Assembly: GCA_964242415.1 (NCBI GenBank)
Contig: CAXTAT010000016.1
Coordinates: forward strand, 1-64,000
Reading direction: 5' to 3'
Length of the DNA stretch: 64,000 bases
Source: DASWOJ01 sp964242415
GTDB lineage: Bacteria > Pseudomonadota > Alphaproteobacteria > Acetobacterales > Acetobacteraceae
In this document: positions 1-8,867 of the stretch, in pieces
Numbering within the stretch: position 1 is the stretch's first letter
Layout of the letters: the number at the start of each line of letters is the position of its first letter
The notes under the pieces: generated by a model
Databases searched by the model: none
Seen by the model: only the letters and a program-made list of their open reading frames with translations
Told to the model about the DNA's origin: nothing
Translations under genes and position numbers: made by a program

Positions 1-786
1 GTCGGCAACGGCATCAGCCTGATCATCTTCGCCGGCATCGTCGCCAACCTGCCGCACGCCCTGGCGAGCCTGCTTGAACTGGGGCGGACCGGCGCCTTGT
101 CCCCGGTGTTCATCCTGTTGTTCCTGGTGATCGCCGTCGCGGTGGTCGCCTTCGTGGTGTTCATGGAGCGGGCGCAGCGGCGGGTGCTGATCCAGTATCC
201 TAAGCGCCAGGTCGGGCAGCGCATGTTCGGCGGCGACTCGACGCACATCCCGCTGAAGGTCAACACGGCCGGGGTGATCCCGCCGATCTTCGCCAGCTCC
301 ATCCTGCTGGTCCCCGCGACCATCGCCGGCTTTTCCGGCACCAACGGCAACTCGTGGGTGGGTTGGATCGGGCAGCGGCTGGCACATGGCGAGCCGCTGT
401 ACATGGCCGCTTATGCCGCGATGATCATTTTCTTCTCCTACTTCTACACCGCCGTGGTGTTCAATCCGGAGGAGACGGCGGACAACCTCAAGAAGTACGG
501 CGGCTTCATCCCCGGCGTGCGACCCGGCTCCAACACCGCGGCCTACTTCGACACTATCCTGGCCAAGCTCACGACGGTCGGTGCGCTTTACCTTTGCGTC
601 GTGTGCCTGCTGCCGGAAATCCTGATCAGCCGTTACGGCGTGCCGTTCTACTTCGGCGGCACCAGCCTGATGATCATCGTGTCCGTTACCATGGACACGG
701 TGACGCAAATCCAGTCCCACCTGCTGGCGCACCAGTATGAGGGACTAATCCGCAAAAGCCGGGTGAAGGGGAGGGGCGGCCGATGA
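1..786 (+). CDS. secY: Protein translocase subunit SecY (3' part)
   Basis: The reading frame is open from the first base, so the gene starts upstream of the window; 261 codons are visible. SecY is the pore-forming inner-membrane subunit of the Sec translocon. The visible part has several hydrophobic segments and the conserved cytoplasmic loop FNPEETADNLKKYGGF followed by IPGVRPG, then the C-terminal FGGTSLMIIV and QIQSHLLAHQYEGL signatures. It ends in a basic tail. Its TGA stop overlaps the adk ATG as ATGA, so the two are translationally coupled, as in the spc operon of many alphaproteobacteria. The family call is certain; only the N-terminus is missing. Confidence 0.97.
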   Translation, partial: VGNGISLIIFAGIVANLPHALASLLELGRTGALSPVFILLFLVIAVAVVAFVVFMERAQRRVLIQYPKRQVGQRMFGGDSTHIPLKVNTAGVIPPIFASSILLVPATIAGFSGTNGNSWVGWIGQRLAHGEPLYMAAYAAMIIFFSYFYTAVVFNPEETADNLKKYGGFIPGVRPGSNTAAYFDTILAKLTTVGALYLCVVCLLPEILISRYGVPFYFGGTSLMIIVSVTMDTVTQIQSHLLAHQYEGLIRKSRVKGRGGR

Positions 787-1451
787 ACCTGATCCTGTTG
801 GGGCCGCCGGGCGCCGGCAAGGGAACCCAGGCCAAGCGACTGGAGCAGTCGCGCGGCATGGTGCAAATTTCGACAGGGGACATGCTGCGGGCCGAGGTGA
901 AGGCCGGCAGCGAGGTCGGGCAGCGCGCCAAGGCGATCATGGAGGCCGGTGGGCTGGTGTCCGACGACCTGATCATCACCATGCTGGACGGCCGCATCCG
1001 CCAGCCCGACGCCAGGGGGGGCTTCATCCTCGATGGGTTCCCGCGGACCGTCCCGCAGGCCATGGAGCTCGACGCGATGCTGGACCATTCGGGCCGGCGA
1101 ATCGACGCCGTGATCCTGCTGCAGGTCGATGACGAGATGCTGGTTGACCGCATTGCCGGGCGCTTTACCTGCGCGAAGTGTGGGGCCGGCTACCATGACA
1201 GCTTCCATCAGCCCCATGTCGCCGGAACCTGCGACATCTGCGGCAGCCATGACTTCGTGCGCCGGGCGGATGACCGGCGGGAAACCGTCTCGGCCCGGCT
1301 GGACGCCTATTACAGCCAGACAGCGCCAATCCTGCCGCACTACCGGGACGCTGGGCGGCTGATCGTGGTGGACGGCATGGCTGACGTTGATGTCGTGACG
1401 CGGGAGGTCGCGGCGGCCCTGGACTCCATCGACATTCACACGACAAGTTGA
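783..1451 (+). CDS. adk: Adenylate kinase, zinc-type LID
   Basis: This 222-residue cytosolic enzyme interconverts ATP + AMP and 2 ADP. The P-loop GPPGAGKGTQAKR is at residues 6-18, and the nucleotide-binding DGFPRT motif follows. The long LID domain carries two Cys-x2-Cys pairs (CAKC and CDIC), the four-cysteine zinc-binding version of the family. The start overlaps the secY stop as ATGA. The position between secY and rpsM is the usual one in ribosomal operons. Length and motifs are normal. Confidence 0.97.
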   Translation: MNLILLGPPGAGKGTQAKRLEQSRGMVQISTGDMLRAEVKAGSEVGQRAKAIMEAGGLVSDDLIITMLDGRIRQPDARGGFILDGFPRTVPQAMELDAMLDHSGRRIDAVILLQVDDEMLVDRIAGRFTCAKCGAGYHDSFHQPHVAGTCDICGSHDFVRRADDRRETVSARLDAYYSQTAPILPHYRDAGRLIVVDGMADVDVVTREVAAALDSIDIHTTS

Positions 1452-1461
1452 TGTGCTTGCC

Positions 1462-1489
1462 TTGACTTTTGTGGCGCGGCCAGTATAGA
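1462..1489 (+). promoter_or_regulatory. Sigma70-like promoter ahead of rpsM
   Basis: TTGACT (1462-1467) and TATAGA (1484-1489) are separated by 16 bases, a near-consensus vegetative promoter in the adk-rpsM gap. The gap from the adk stop to the rpsM start is about 175 bases, long for a ribosomal operon. That fits a separate transcript for rpsM-rpsK-rpoA-rplQ with an untranslated leader of about 130 bases. No transcription data were available. Confidence 0.6.
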
Positions 1490-1626
1490 CGGCTTCCTTC
1501 GCCAGTCATGTAAGGACTGGCCCAGAGCTTTTTCAGGACCTCCAGCGCAAGTGCGAGCAGGGGTCCAGCAAGTGACCGGTGCCCCACGGCGATCCGTCCC
1601 GTACCGGCATGACCAGGAGTGACAGC

Positions 1627-2004
1627 GTGGCACGTATTGCCGGTGTGAACATCCCGACCAACAAGCGGGTGCTGATCAGCCTTCGCTACATCTACGGTAT
1701 TGGCCCGTCGAATGCGGTGGACATCTGCACCAAGCTCGGCATTCCCGATGACCGCCGGGTCAACCAGCTCTCCGATGAGGAGGTGCTGAAGCTGCGCGAG
1801 CTGATCGACCGTGATTACCGCGTCGAGGGTGACCTGCGGCGTGAAGTTGCGATGAACATCAAGCGGCTGATGGACTTGGGCTGCTACCGTGGCCTGCGCC
1901 ATCGCCGCGGCTTGCCGGTGCATGGGCAGCGCACCCACACGAATGCACGCACCCGCAAGGGCAAGGCGGTCGCCATCGCCGGCAAGAAGAAGGTTACCAA
2001 GTAA
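1627..2004 (+). CDS. rpsM: 30S ribosomal protein S13
   Basis: S13 sits in the small-subunit head and contacts tRNA and the large subunit. I chose the GTG at 1627 because it gives the family's invariant N-terminus VARIAGVNIPTNKRV and lies 7 bases after AGGAG at 1615-1619; an upstream GTG at 1579 would add 16 unrelated residues. The product is 125 residues, normal for the family. The C-terminal RGLPVHGQRTHTNARTRKG motif is intact. It is the first gene of the apparent rpsM-rpsK-rpoA-rplQ unit. Confidence 0.96.
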   Translation: MARIAGVNIPTNKRVLISLRYIYGIGPSNAVDICTKLGIPDDRRVNQLSDEEVLKLRELIDRDYRVEGDLRREVAMNIKRLMDLGCYRGLRHRRGLPVHGQRTHTNARTRKGKAVAIAGKKKVTK

Positions 2005-2081
2005 TCCTCCGCGGCACGAGATGGCGCATTTAACGATAAGCCTGCCGCGTAAGCGGCGTTGAAGTACAGGATCACCTCAAT

Positions 2082-2474
2082 ATGGCGAAGACCGCCACCG
2101 CACGGCCCCGCAAGAAAGAGCGCAAGAACATCATCGCCGGCGTGGCGCACGTCGCCGCCACGTTCAACAACACGATGATCACCATCACCGACGCGCAGGG
2201 CAACACCATCGCCTGGTCGTCCAGCGGAATGCAGGGTTTCAAGGGCAGCCGGAAAAGCACGCCGTATGCCGCTCAGGTCGCTGCCGAGGACGCCGGCCGC
2301 AAGGCGCGCGAGCACGGCATGGAGACGCTGGAGATCGAGGTCAGCGGCCCCGGGTCCGGCCGCGAAAGCGCGTTGCGGGCATTGCAGGCGGTCGGTTTCG
2401 CCATCACGGCAATCCGCGACATGACGCCGATCCCGCATAACGGCTGCCGCCCGCGTAAGCGCCGCCGCGTCTAG
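2082..2474 (+). CDS. rpsK: 30S ribosomal protein S11
   Basis: S11 is a platform protein of the small subunit near the E and P sites. The 130-residue product contains the family core VAHVAATFNNTMITITD and the C-terminal PIPHNGCRPRKRRRV, and it has a normal length. The ATG at 2082 follows an AGGA element. It lies 77 bases after rpsM and 80 bases before rpoA in the conserved alpha-operon order. Confidence 0.97.
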   Translation: MAKTATARPRKKERKNIIAGVAHVAATFNNTMITITDAQGNTIAWSSSGMQGFKGSRKSTPYAAQVAAEDAGRKAREHGMETLEIEVSGPGSGRESALRALQAVGFAITAIRDMTPIPHNGCRPRKRRRV

Positions 2475-2554
2475 CCTGCCGTGCCTAAGCGACCGGCGTC
2501 ACTTGGGGAGCGATGGCACCCTGGGGCGCCGCTTATCCTGTTTGGAGATGATCC

Positions 2555-3574
2555 ATGGTCATCCAAAGAAATTGGCAATCCCTGATCAAGCCGGAGAAGC
2601 TCGACGTCGAGCCCGGCAGCGATCCGCACCGCATCGCGACTGTGGTGGCCGAGCCGCTGGAGCGCGGCTTCGGCATGACGCTCGGCAATGCCGTGCGCCG
2701 CGTGCTGCTGTCGTCCCTGCAGGGTGCGGCGGTGACGGCGGTGCAGATCGACGGCGTGCTGCATGAGTTCAGCAGTATCCCCGGCGTCCGGGAAGACGTG
2801 ACCGACATCGTGCTGAACGTAAAGCAGCTTGCGCTGCGGATGCACGGCGAAGGCCCAAAGCGCATGGTGCTGACGGCCAACGGCCCCGGCGAAGTCACGG
2901 CCGGGCAAATCCAGACCGGCCACGACATCGACGTGATGAACCCAGACCTGGTGATCTGCACCCTGGACGAGGGCGTGAAGCTCGGCATGGAGTTCACCGT
3001 CAACCTCGGCAAAGGCTACGTGCCCGCCGCGGCGAACCGGCCGGAGGATGCGCCGATCGGGTTGATCCCCATCGACGCCATCTACTCCCCCGTGAAGCGC
3101 GTGTCGTACAAGGTGGAGCCGACCCGCGTCGGGCAGGTCACCGACTACGACAAGCTGCTGCTGCAGGTGGAGACCAACGGGGCCGTGACGCCAGAGGACG
3201 CGGTGGCGCTGGCCGCCCGCATCCTGCAGGACCAGTTGCAGTTGTTCATCAACTTCGACGAGCCGCAGTTGGCCCGGTCGGACGAGATCCACGACGACCT
3301 GCCGTTCAACCGCAACCTGCTCCGCAAGGTGGACGAGCTTGAGCTGTCGGTGCGCAGCGCGAACTGCCTGAAGAACGACAACATCGTCTATATCGGCGAC
3401 CTCGTGCAGAAGACCGAGCAGGAGATGCTGCGGACACCGAACTTCGGCCGCAAGTCGCTGAACGAGATCAAGGAAGTGCTGACGGCGATGGGGCTGAACC
3501 TTGGCATGAGCGTGCCGGGCTGGCCACCGGAGAACATCGAGGACTTGGCGAAGCGGCTCGACGAGCCGTTCTAG
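2555..3574 (+). CDS. rpoA: DNA-directed RNA polymerase subunit alpha
   Basis: The alpha subunit dimerises to nucleate RNA polymerase assembly, and its C-terminal domain contacts promoters and activators. The 339-residue product has both domains. The N-terminal assembly domain includes RGFGMTLGNAVRRVLLSSL. The C-terminal domain (about residues 255-325) includes ELSVRSANCLKNDNI and GRKSLNEIKEVL, the DNA- and activator-contact surface. The ATG follows GGAGATGATCC. It lies between rpsK and rplQ as expected. Confidence 0.97.
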   Translation: MVIQRNWQSLIKPEKLDVEPGSDPHRIATVVAEPLERGFGMTLGNAVRRVLLSSLQGAAVTAVQIDGVLHEFSSIPGVREDVTDIVLNVKQLALRMHGEGPKRMVLTANGPGEVTAGQIQTGHDIDVMNPDLVICTLDEGVKLGMEFTVNLGKGYVPAAANRPEDAPIGLIPIDAIYSPVKRVSYKVEPTRVGQVTDYDKLLLQVETNGAVTPEDAVALAARILQDQLQLFINFDEPQLARSDEIHDDLPFNRNLLRKVDELELSVRSANCLKNDNIVYIGDLVQKTEQEMLRTPNFGRKSLNEIKEVLTAMGLNLGMSVPGWPPENIEDLAKRLDEPF

Positions 3575-3598
3575 CAGCGAGAGTTAGGAGCTTAGACC

Positions 3599-4027
3599 AT
3601 GCGCCACGGTGTATCCGGCCGCAAACTGAACGTCACATCGAGCCACCGCCTAGCCATGTTCCGTAACATGGCCGTGGCATTGATCAAGCATGAGCAGATC
3701 ACCACCACGCTGCCGAAGGCAAAGGAGTTGCGCCCGGTGGCGGAGCGGCTGATCACCCTGGGCAAGCGCGGCGACCTGCATGCCCGGCGACAGGCTTATG
3801 CGCAGCTTCGGGACGACCGCATCGTTGCGAAGCTGTTCACTGCCCTGGCCGATCGCTACAAGGCCCGGGCAGGGGGCTACACGCGCGTGCTGAAGGCCGG
3901 CGTGCGGTATGGCGATGCGGCCGACATGGCTGTGATCGAGTTGGTGGACCGCGATCTCAGCGCCAAGGGCCAGGATAGCGGTCCGCGCAACGAAGTGCCG
4001 GACGACGAGGACCAGCAGGCGGCTTAA
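3599..4027 (+). CDS. rplQ: 50S ribosomal protein L17
   Basis: L17 is a large-subunit protein near the tunnel exit. The product starts MRHGVSGRKLNVTSSHR, the canonical N-terminus, and has the LGKRGDLHARRQAYAQL motif. At 142 residues it carries a short acidic C-terminal extension relative to the E. coli protein, common in alphaproteobacteria. A GGAG element precedes the ATG. It is the last gene of the unit; a palindromic repeat begins within 10 bases of its stop. Confidence 0.96.
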   Translation: MRHGVSGRKLNVTSSHRLAMFRNMAVALIKHEQITTTLPKAKELRPVAERLITLGKRGDLHARRQAYAQLRDDRIVAKLFTALADRYKARAGGYTRVLKAGVRYGDAADMAVIELVDRDLSAKGQDSGPRNEVPDDEDQQAA

Positions 4028-4030
4028 TCC

Positions 4031-4186
4031 CCTCTGTTCCCTCTCCTTCCGGGAAAGGGCCGGGGTGAGGGAGGTTGCTAGGGCTAAGTGCTGCCGGATG
4101 CGGAGCGGGCTTTCTGCGTGGATGGGAGAGGTTGGCCCTGGCGGCTTCCCTCACCCCGGCTCTCTCCCGAAAGGAGAGGGAGCAGG
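4031..4186 (+). repeat. CCCTCTCC/GGTGAGGG intergenic palindrome, copy 1
   Basis: Two oppositely oriented arms, CCTTCCGGGAAAGGGCCGGG followed by GTGAGGGAGG (about 4046-4073) and CCCTCACCCCGGCTCTCTCC followed by a GAAAGGAGAGGG run (about 4148-4180), flank about 75 unrelated bases. Each arm is itself a small hairpin. The same unit recurs near 35.8, 42.7 and 55.2 kb in this window, always between genes. This is a REP-like repeat family; no gene is evident in the rplQ-rarA gap. Confidence 0.75.
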
Positions 4187-4291
4187 CAGGCCGGTCCTCC
4201 CGCTCCATGCATCAACCAGGCTTGTCCGCCAAAGCCAATCCTGGAGCGCCGGGTTCTCGCATCGCACGGCGTCCGGCACCATCTGAGCGTC

Positions 4292-5626
4292 ATGGCGTCG
4301 CGCCCCAACTCCGCCGGCGATTTGTTCGGCGCATCCCCCACCATCGTTCCCGACGCGACAGGCCCGCTCGCCGAGCGATTGCGTCCGCACGTTTTGGCTG
4401 AGGTCGTCGGACAACCGCATCTTGTCGGACCCGATGGTACTCTGACGCGGATGCTGCAGCGCAGCACGTTGGCCTCGCTGATCCTCTGGGGCCCGCCCGG
4501 GGTTGGCAAGACGACGATCGCCCGCCTGCTCGCCGACGTGGCTGGGCTGCATTTCCTCTCCTTGTCCGCGGTTTTTTCCGGCGTTGCCGACCTCAAGCGC
4601 GTGTTCGAGGAGGCACGGCGGCGGCGTGACGCCGGTCAGCGGACCCTGCTGTTCGTCGACGAGGTGCATCGGTTCAACCGCGCCCAACAAGATGGCTTTC
4701 TGCCGGTCGTGGAGGATGGCACGGTCGTGTTGGTGGGGGCGACGACGGAGAACCCGTCCTTTGCCCTGAACGGCGCCCTGCTGTCCCGCTGCCAGGTGCT
4801 GGTGCTGCGCCGGCTCGACGATGATGCCATGGAGGAGTTGCTGGGCCGGGCGGAAGCGGCGGACCACCCGCTTGCCCTGACCCCGGACGCCCGGGCGGCG
4901 ATGCGGGCGATGGCGGATGGGGACGGGCGCTACGTGTTGAACATGGCGGAGCAGGTGTTGTCCCTGCCGGCGGGGCCGCCGTTGGATGCGGCCGGGTTGG
5001 CGGCGGTCGTCGGCCGGCGCGCGGCGCTGTATGACAAGGACCGGGACGAACACTTCAACTTAATCTCTGCGCTGCATAAGTCGCTGCGCGGCTCGGACCC
5101 GGATGCGGCAATTTACTGGTTTGCCCGTATGGTCGCCGGGGGTGAGGACCCGCGCTACATCGCCCGCCGTCTGGTGCGCTTCGCGTCGGAGGACATCGGC
5201 CTAGCCGATCCCAACGCGCTCGTGCAGGCGATGGCGGCATGGGAGGCGTTTGAGCGCTTGGGCACGCCGGAGGGAGAACTAGCTATCGTGCAGGCCATCC
5301 TGTACCTCGGCACTGCGCCGAAATCGAACGCGCTGTATGCCGGCTACAAGGCGGCGCTGGCCGCGGCGAAGGCAACCGGCAGCTTGGCGCCGCCCGCGCA
5401 CATCCTGAATGCGCCGACCCGGCTGATGCAGGACCTCGGCTACGGCCACGGCTACGCCTATGACCATGATGCGGCAGACGGCTTCTCCGGCCAGGACTAC
5501 TTCCCCGAGGGCCTGCCGCGCCAGGCGTTCTACCAACCGGCCGACCGCGGCTTCGAGCGTGAGGTGGCCCGCCGGCTGGAGCATTGGGCCAAGCTGCGCC
5601 AGGACCGGCAGGAGGCCGCCCCATGA
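4292..5626 (+). CDS. rarA: Replication-associated recombination protein A (AAA ATPase)
   Basis: RarA/MgsA is a clamp-loader-like AAA+ ATPase acting at stalled replication forks. I use the ATG at 4292, which gives 444 residues, the family length; the open frame extends upstream but runs through the repeat. Walker A GPPGVGKTT and Walker B LLFVDEVHRFNRAQQDGFLP are intact, followed by sensor-1 GATTENPSF and the C-terminal tetramerisation region (RGSDPDAAIYWFARMVAGGE). The stop overlaps the next gene's ATG as ATGA. Neighbouring rluC-like and ATP12 genes form a common alphaproteobacterial group. Confidence 0.94.
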   Translation: MASRPNSAGDLFGASPTIVPDATGPLAERLRPHVLAEVVGQPHLVGPDGTLTRMLQRSTLASLILWGPPGVGKTTIARLLADVAGLHFLSLSAVFSGVADLKRVFEEARRRRDAGQRTLLFVDEVHRFNRAQQDGFLPVVEDGTVVLVGATTENPSFALNGALLSRCQVLVLRRLDDDAMEELLGRAEAADHPLALTPDARAAMRAMADGDGRYVLNMAEQVLSLPAGPPLDAAGLAAVVGRRAALYDKDRDEHFNLISALHKSLRGSDPDAAIYWFARMVAGGEDPRYIARRLVRFASEDIGLADPNALVQAMAAWEAFERLGTPEGELAIVQAILYLGTAPKSNALYAGYKAALAAAKATGSLAPPAHILNAPTRLMQDLGYGHGYAYDHDAADGFSGQDYFPEGLPRQAFYQPADRGFEREVARRLEHWAKLRQDRQEAAP

Positions 5627-6633
5627 CCACCCCCATGACCACCCGGGTCCAAACCCGCGCCGTGACCGACGACGAGGCGGAGCTGCGCCTTGACCGCTGG
5701 TTCCGCCGCCACTTCCCCGCCGTCACGCAGGGCGCCATCCAGAAGCTGTGCCGCACCGGGCAAATCCGCGTGGACGGCAAGCGCGCCGAGGCCGCCACCC
5801 GGCTGGAGCCGGGCCAGGCCGTCCGCGTGCCGCCGCTGCCGGATGCGCCGCCGCCCAAGCCGGCCCAGACGCACGCCTTCAACCCGGTGATCGCGCGGGA
5901 GCTGGAGGACATGGTGCTGCACCGCGACGACCATGTGCTCGTGCTGAACAAGCCGCACGGCCTGGCGGTGCAGGGCGGCCCCGGCATCACCCGGCACCTC
6001 GACGGCCTGCTGGACGGCCTGCGCATGGGCAGCGAGCACCGGCCGCGCCTGGTGCACCGCCTGGACCGCGATACCTCGGGCTGCCTGGTGCTGGCGCGCA
6101 CGCCGGGCACGGCGGCGAAGCTGGCGGCGGCGTTCCGCGGGCGCGATGTGAGCAAGACCTATTGGGCCGTCGTCGCCGGCCGCCCGGTGCCGGTGGAGGG
6201 CCGGATCGACCTGCCGCTGCTGCGCTACACCGGGCCGCGCGGGGAACGCAGCATCCCCGCCGCCCGGGACGACAAGGAGGGCGCGCGGGCCGTGACCGAC
6301 TTCACCACCCTGGACCATGCCGGGCAAAAGCTGGCGTGGCTGGAGCTCTCGCCGATCACCGGGCGCACCCATCAGCTTCGCGTGCACTGCGTGGCGATCG
6401 GCGCGCCCATCGTGGGGGACCAGAAGTATCACGAACCCGACCAGAACGGCTCCGGCAGCGCCCTGATCGAGGGCCTGTCCGACAAGCTGCACCTGCACGC
6501 CCGCGCCCTGGACATCCCGCATCCGGCCGGCGGGCGGCTGATCGTGGAGGCCGAGCTGCCGCCGCACATGCGGGAGACGTTCGGGACGCTGGGCTTTCAG
6601 GCCCGCCCGGCCCGGGCGCCGCGCCGCGGATGA
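5623..6633 (+). CDS. RluA-family 23S rRNA pseudouridine synthase
   Basis: This 336-residue enzyme isomerises uridines in RNA, probably large-subunit rRNA as for RluC/RluD. It has an N-terminal S4-like RNA-binding segment (residues about 20-75, LRLDRWFRRHFP and GQIRVDGKRAE-type residues). The catalytic domain contains HRLDRDTSGCLVLAR with the nucleophilic aspartate, and the GRTHQLRVH motif. The start at 5623 overlaps the rarA stop and gives a sensible S4 start. RluC is the likeliest ortholog from context, but I leave the symbol empty because RluA-family specificity cannot be read from the sequence alone. Confidence 0.92.
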   Translation: MTTPMTTRVQTRAVTDDEAELRLDRWFRRHFPAVTQGAIQKLCRTGQIRVDGKRAEAATRLEPGQAVRVPPLPDAPPPKPAQTHAFNPVIARELEDMVLHRDDHVLVLNKPHGLAVQGGPGITRHLDGLLDGLRMGSEHRPRLVHRLDRDTSGCLVLARTPGTAAKLAAAFRGRDVSKTYWAVVAGRPVPVEGRIDLPLLRYTGPRGERSIPAARDDKEGARAVTDFTTLDHAGQKLAWLELSPITGRTHQLRVHCVAIGAPIVGDQKYHEPDQNGSGSALIEGLSDKLHLHARALDIPHPAGGRLIVEAELPPHMRETFGTLGFQARPARAPRRG

Positions 6634-8810
6634 CCTGGCGCCGGGCCGACACTGCGCTGCTGACGCTGGCCATCCTGCTGGTCGCCGGGACCACGGTGGT
6701 GGTCCGGACCGCGTTCAACGAAGGCGCGGTGCGGCTGCGTGCCCAGGACGCGGTGCGGCGTGCGACCGGCCGGGAGCTGACGATCCTCGGCCCGGTGCGC
6801 CTCGCCTGGTCGCTGACACCCACGATCGCGATGGAGGATGTGTCCCTCGCCAACCCGCCGGGCCTGTCCCGCCCGGCCATGCTGCATGTGGCGCGGGCGG
6901 AGGCCCGGCTGGCGCTGTGGCCGCTGCTGTCGCGCCGGGTCGAGGTGCTGGCGCTGACCCTGGTGCAGCCCGACGTGCTGCTGGAGCGCGATGCCCAGGG
7001 CCGGCCGAACTGGGTGTTCACGAAGCCTGCTGCGGCGCCCTCTAAGTCCCAGGCTCCGGCCGTGCAGCCATCGGTGAAGCCTCTGTTCGTGGCCGACAAC
7101 GTGCAGGTCAGCGATGGCCGCATCGGCTTGCGGACGGCCAACCGGGTCGATGTGGTGCAGGTCGCCAGCCTGTCCGCCACTTCGCCCGGTTCGGATGTGC
7201 CTGTGCAGGTGGAGGGAACCCTCGACTTCGATGGGACGCCGGTCGTGTTGCACGGCACGACCGGCGCCTGGGCCACCGGCGGAAATCCATGGCCGGTGGC
7301 GCTGACCCTTTCGGGCGCCGGCGCCGTGCTGAAGGCGGAGGGTGCGCTGGGCGGCAACCTCGGCGTGAGCGCGGCCGTTCCCGACTTGGCGGACCTGTCG
7401 GCGCTGGCAGGACGGCACCTGCCGCACCTGCAGGACATCCTGGCCGCGGCGCAGCTTGGTCCGGCTGGCCTGATGGCACCGGTGCCCGTCAAGCTACGCA
7501 TGACGGCGGCAGGCGCCACGGTCACCGGGGACGGCACGGCCGACATGCGCGGCGCCGGGCTGGACATGGCCGTATCGGCGCAGGTGCCGGACCTTCGGGG
7601 GCTGGGCACGGTGCTGGACCTGCGGCTGCCGGCCCTGCACGACTTGGCCGGGACTGCACAGTTGGTCCGCAAGCCGAACACGGCCGCCCTGGCGGTGCGC
7701 AGCCTGCGGCTGACGGCGCCGGGCAGCGATGTCGCGGGCGACGTCGCCCTGACCCTGTCGCCGCGGCTCGCCCTGCGCGGCTCCCTGGCGTCGCAGCAGC
7801 TTGACCTCGATGCCTTGCTGGCCCAGTCCGCGGAGGAGCCTGCAGCGCCAACGGCGTCCCCGCCGGCATCGTCCGCCCCGCCGCCGTCCGAGCCTGCGGC
7901 ACCGTCTCCGCAGCGGACTGCCTGGCTGCTGCCGACCGCGCCGCTGCCGTTCGTGGCGCTTCGACGCGCCGACGGCGACCTGCAGGTCTCGGTCGGCCAG
8001 CTTACCTGGCGCACCCTGATTGCCCGTGCCGTGCAGGCGCGGCTGCTGCTGCAGGACGGGCGGTTGCGGCTGGACCCGTTCATGGCGCAACTGCCGGGCG
8101 GTCCCCTCGTGGCGCAGGTCACCGCCGATGCCAATGGCCCGGCGGTCGCCATCGCCCTGCGCGCGACCGAGCTGGCGACCGGGCCGATGCTGACGGCGTT
8201 CGGTGCGCCGGATGGCGCTGCGGGTTCGCTGGACCTGGATCTTGCGCTGAGCGGCCGGGGCGCCAGCCTGCATGACCTGGCCAGCACCTTGAACGGCCAC
8301 GCCGGGCTGGCGCTGGTGGATGGCAAGCTGGACAACCGCTGGCTGCTCGACGTGCTGGGGGAGGTGCTGCGCGGCGCCAGCCTGCCGTTCGAGCCAGGCG
8401 GACGCAGCACGGTCCGCTGCCTGGCGCTGCGCGCCGACGCCGCCGACGGCAAGGCGACGTTCAATGACCTGCTGCTGGACACCACCCGGATGCGCCTGGA
8501 CGGCGACGGCACCGCCAACCTGGGTGACGAGGTGCTGGACCTGCACCTGCGTGCGCTGGTGCGCGTGGGCGGCAGCAGCCTGTCCCTGCCGGTTCACCTG
8601 TCCGGCCCATTCCGTGCCCCGAAAGCACAGGCGGAGATCAAGGGCGACATCGGGCGGTCTGGGCTGATCATTGGCGGCAGCCCGCCCCCCGACGATTGCG
8701 CACCCCGCCTGACGCAGGCGCGCGATGGCCGGGTTGGGCTGATGCCCGCCGCCGTGCCGGAGGCGCCGCGCAGTAAGCCCGCCGACCTGTTCCGCAACCT
8801 GTTCCGGTAG
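6630..8810 (+). CDS. AsmA family protein
   Basis: AsmA-like proteins are inner-membrane-anchored periplasmic bridges linked to phospholipid transport and outer-membrane assembly. The ATG at 6630 overlaps the preceding stop (ATGA) and gives 726 residues starting with a single membrane segment (about residues 7-25). AsmA hallmarks follow: an ALWPLLSRRVEVLALTLVQP region near the N-terminus and a C-terminal half with SLDLDLALSGRGASLHDLAS and a VDGKLDNRWLLDVL region. An Ala/Pro/Ser-rich linker sits near residues 405-430. The third gene of the coupled chain, its exact substrate is unknown. Confidence 0.85.
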   Translation: MTWRRADTALLTLAILLVAGTTVVVRTAFNEGAVRLRAQDAVRRATGRELTILGPVRLAWSLTPTIAMEDVSLANPPGLSRPAMLHVARAEARLALWPLLSRRVEVLALTLVQPDVLLERDAQGRPNWVFTKPAAAPSKSQAPAVQPSVKPLFVADNVQVSDGRIGLRTANRVDVVQVASLSATSPGSDVPVQVEGTLDFDGTPVVLHGTTGAWATGGNPWPVALTLSGAGAVLKAEGALGGNLGVSAAVPDLADLSALAGRHLPHLQDILAAAQLGPAGLMAPVPVKLRMTAAGATVTGDGTADMRGAGLDMAVSAQVPDLRGLGTVLDLRLPALHDLAGTAQLVRKPNTAALAVRSLRLTAPGSDVAGDVALTLSPRLALRGSLASQQLDLDALLAQSAEEPAAPTASPPASSAPPPSEPAAPSPQRTAWLLPTAPLPFVALRRADGDLQVSVGQLTWRTLIARAVQARLLLQDGRLRLDPFMAQLPGGPLVAQVTADANGPAVAIALRATELATGPMLTAFGAPDGAAGSLDLDLALSGRGASLHDLASTLNGHAGLALVDGKLDNRWLLDVLGEVLRGASLPFEPGGRSTVRCLALRADAADGKATFNDLLLDTTRMRLDGDGTANLGDEVLDLHLRALVRVGGSSLSLPVHLSGPFRAPKAQAEIKGDIGRSGLIIGGSPPPDDCAPRLTQARDGRVGLMPAAVPEAPRSKPADLFRNLFR

Positions 8811-8867
8811 GCCGCCCCGGCGTTTGTAAGCCTCAACCTTGATGCGCTGTAACCAGGGAGCTTTTGC

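Noticed and set aside
5748..6629. Long upstream open frame continuous with the AsmA-like gene
   Set aside because: It is the shadow of the pseudouridine synthase in another frame; it is Arg/Gly/Ala/Pro-rich and has no domain. The AsmA start at 6630 with signal-anchor is clear.
6356..8518. 720-codon minus-strand open frame over the AsmA-like gene
   Set aside because: Arg/Ser/Ala-rich composition typical of antisense frames in GC-rich genes; no recognisable motif, and the plus-strand gene has domain support.
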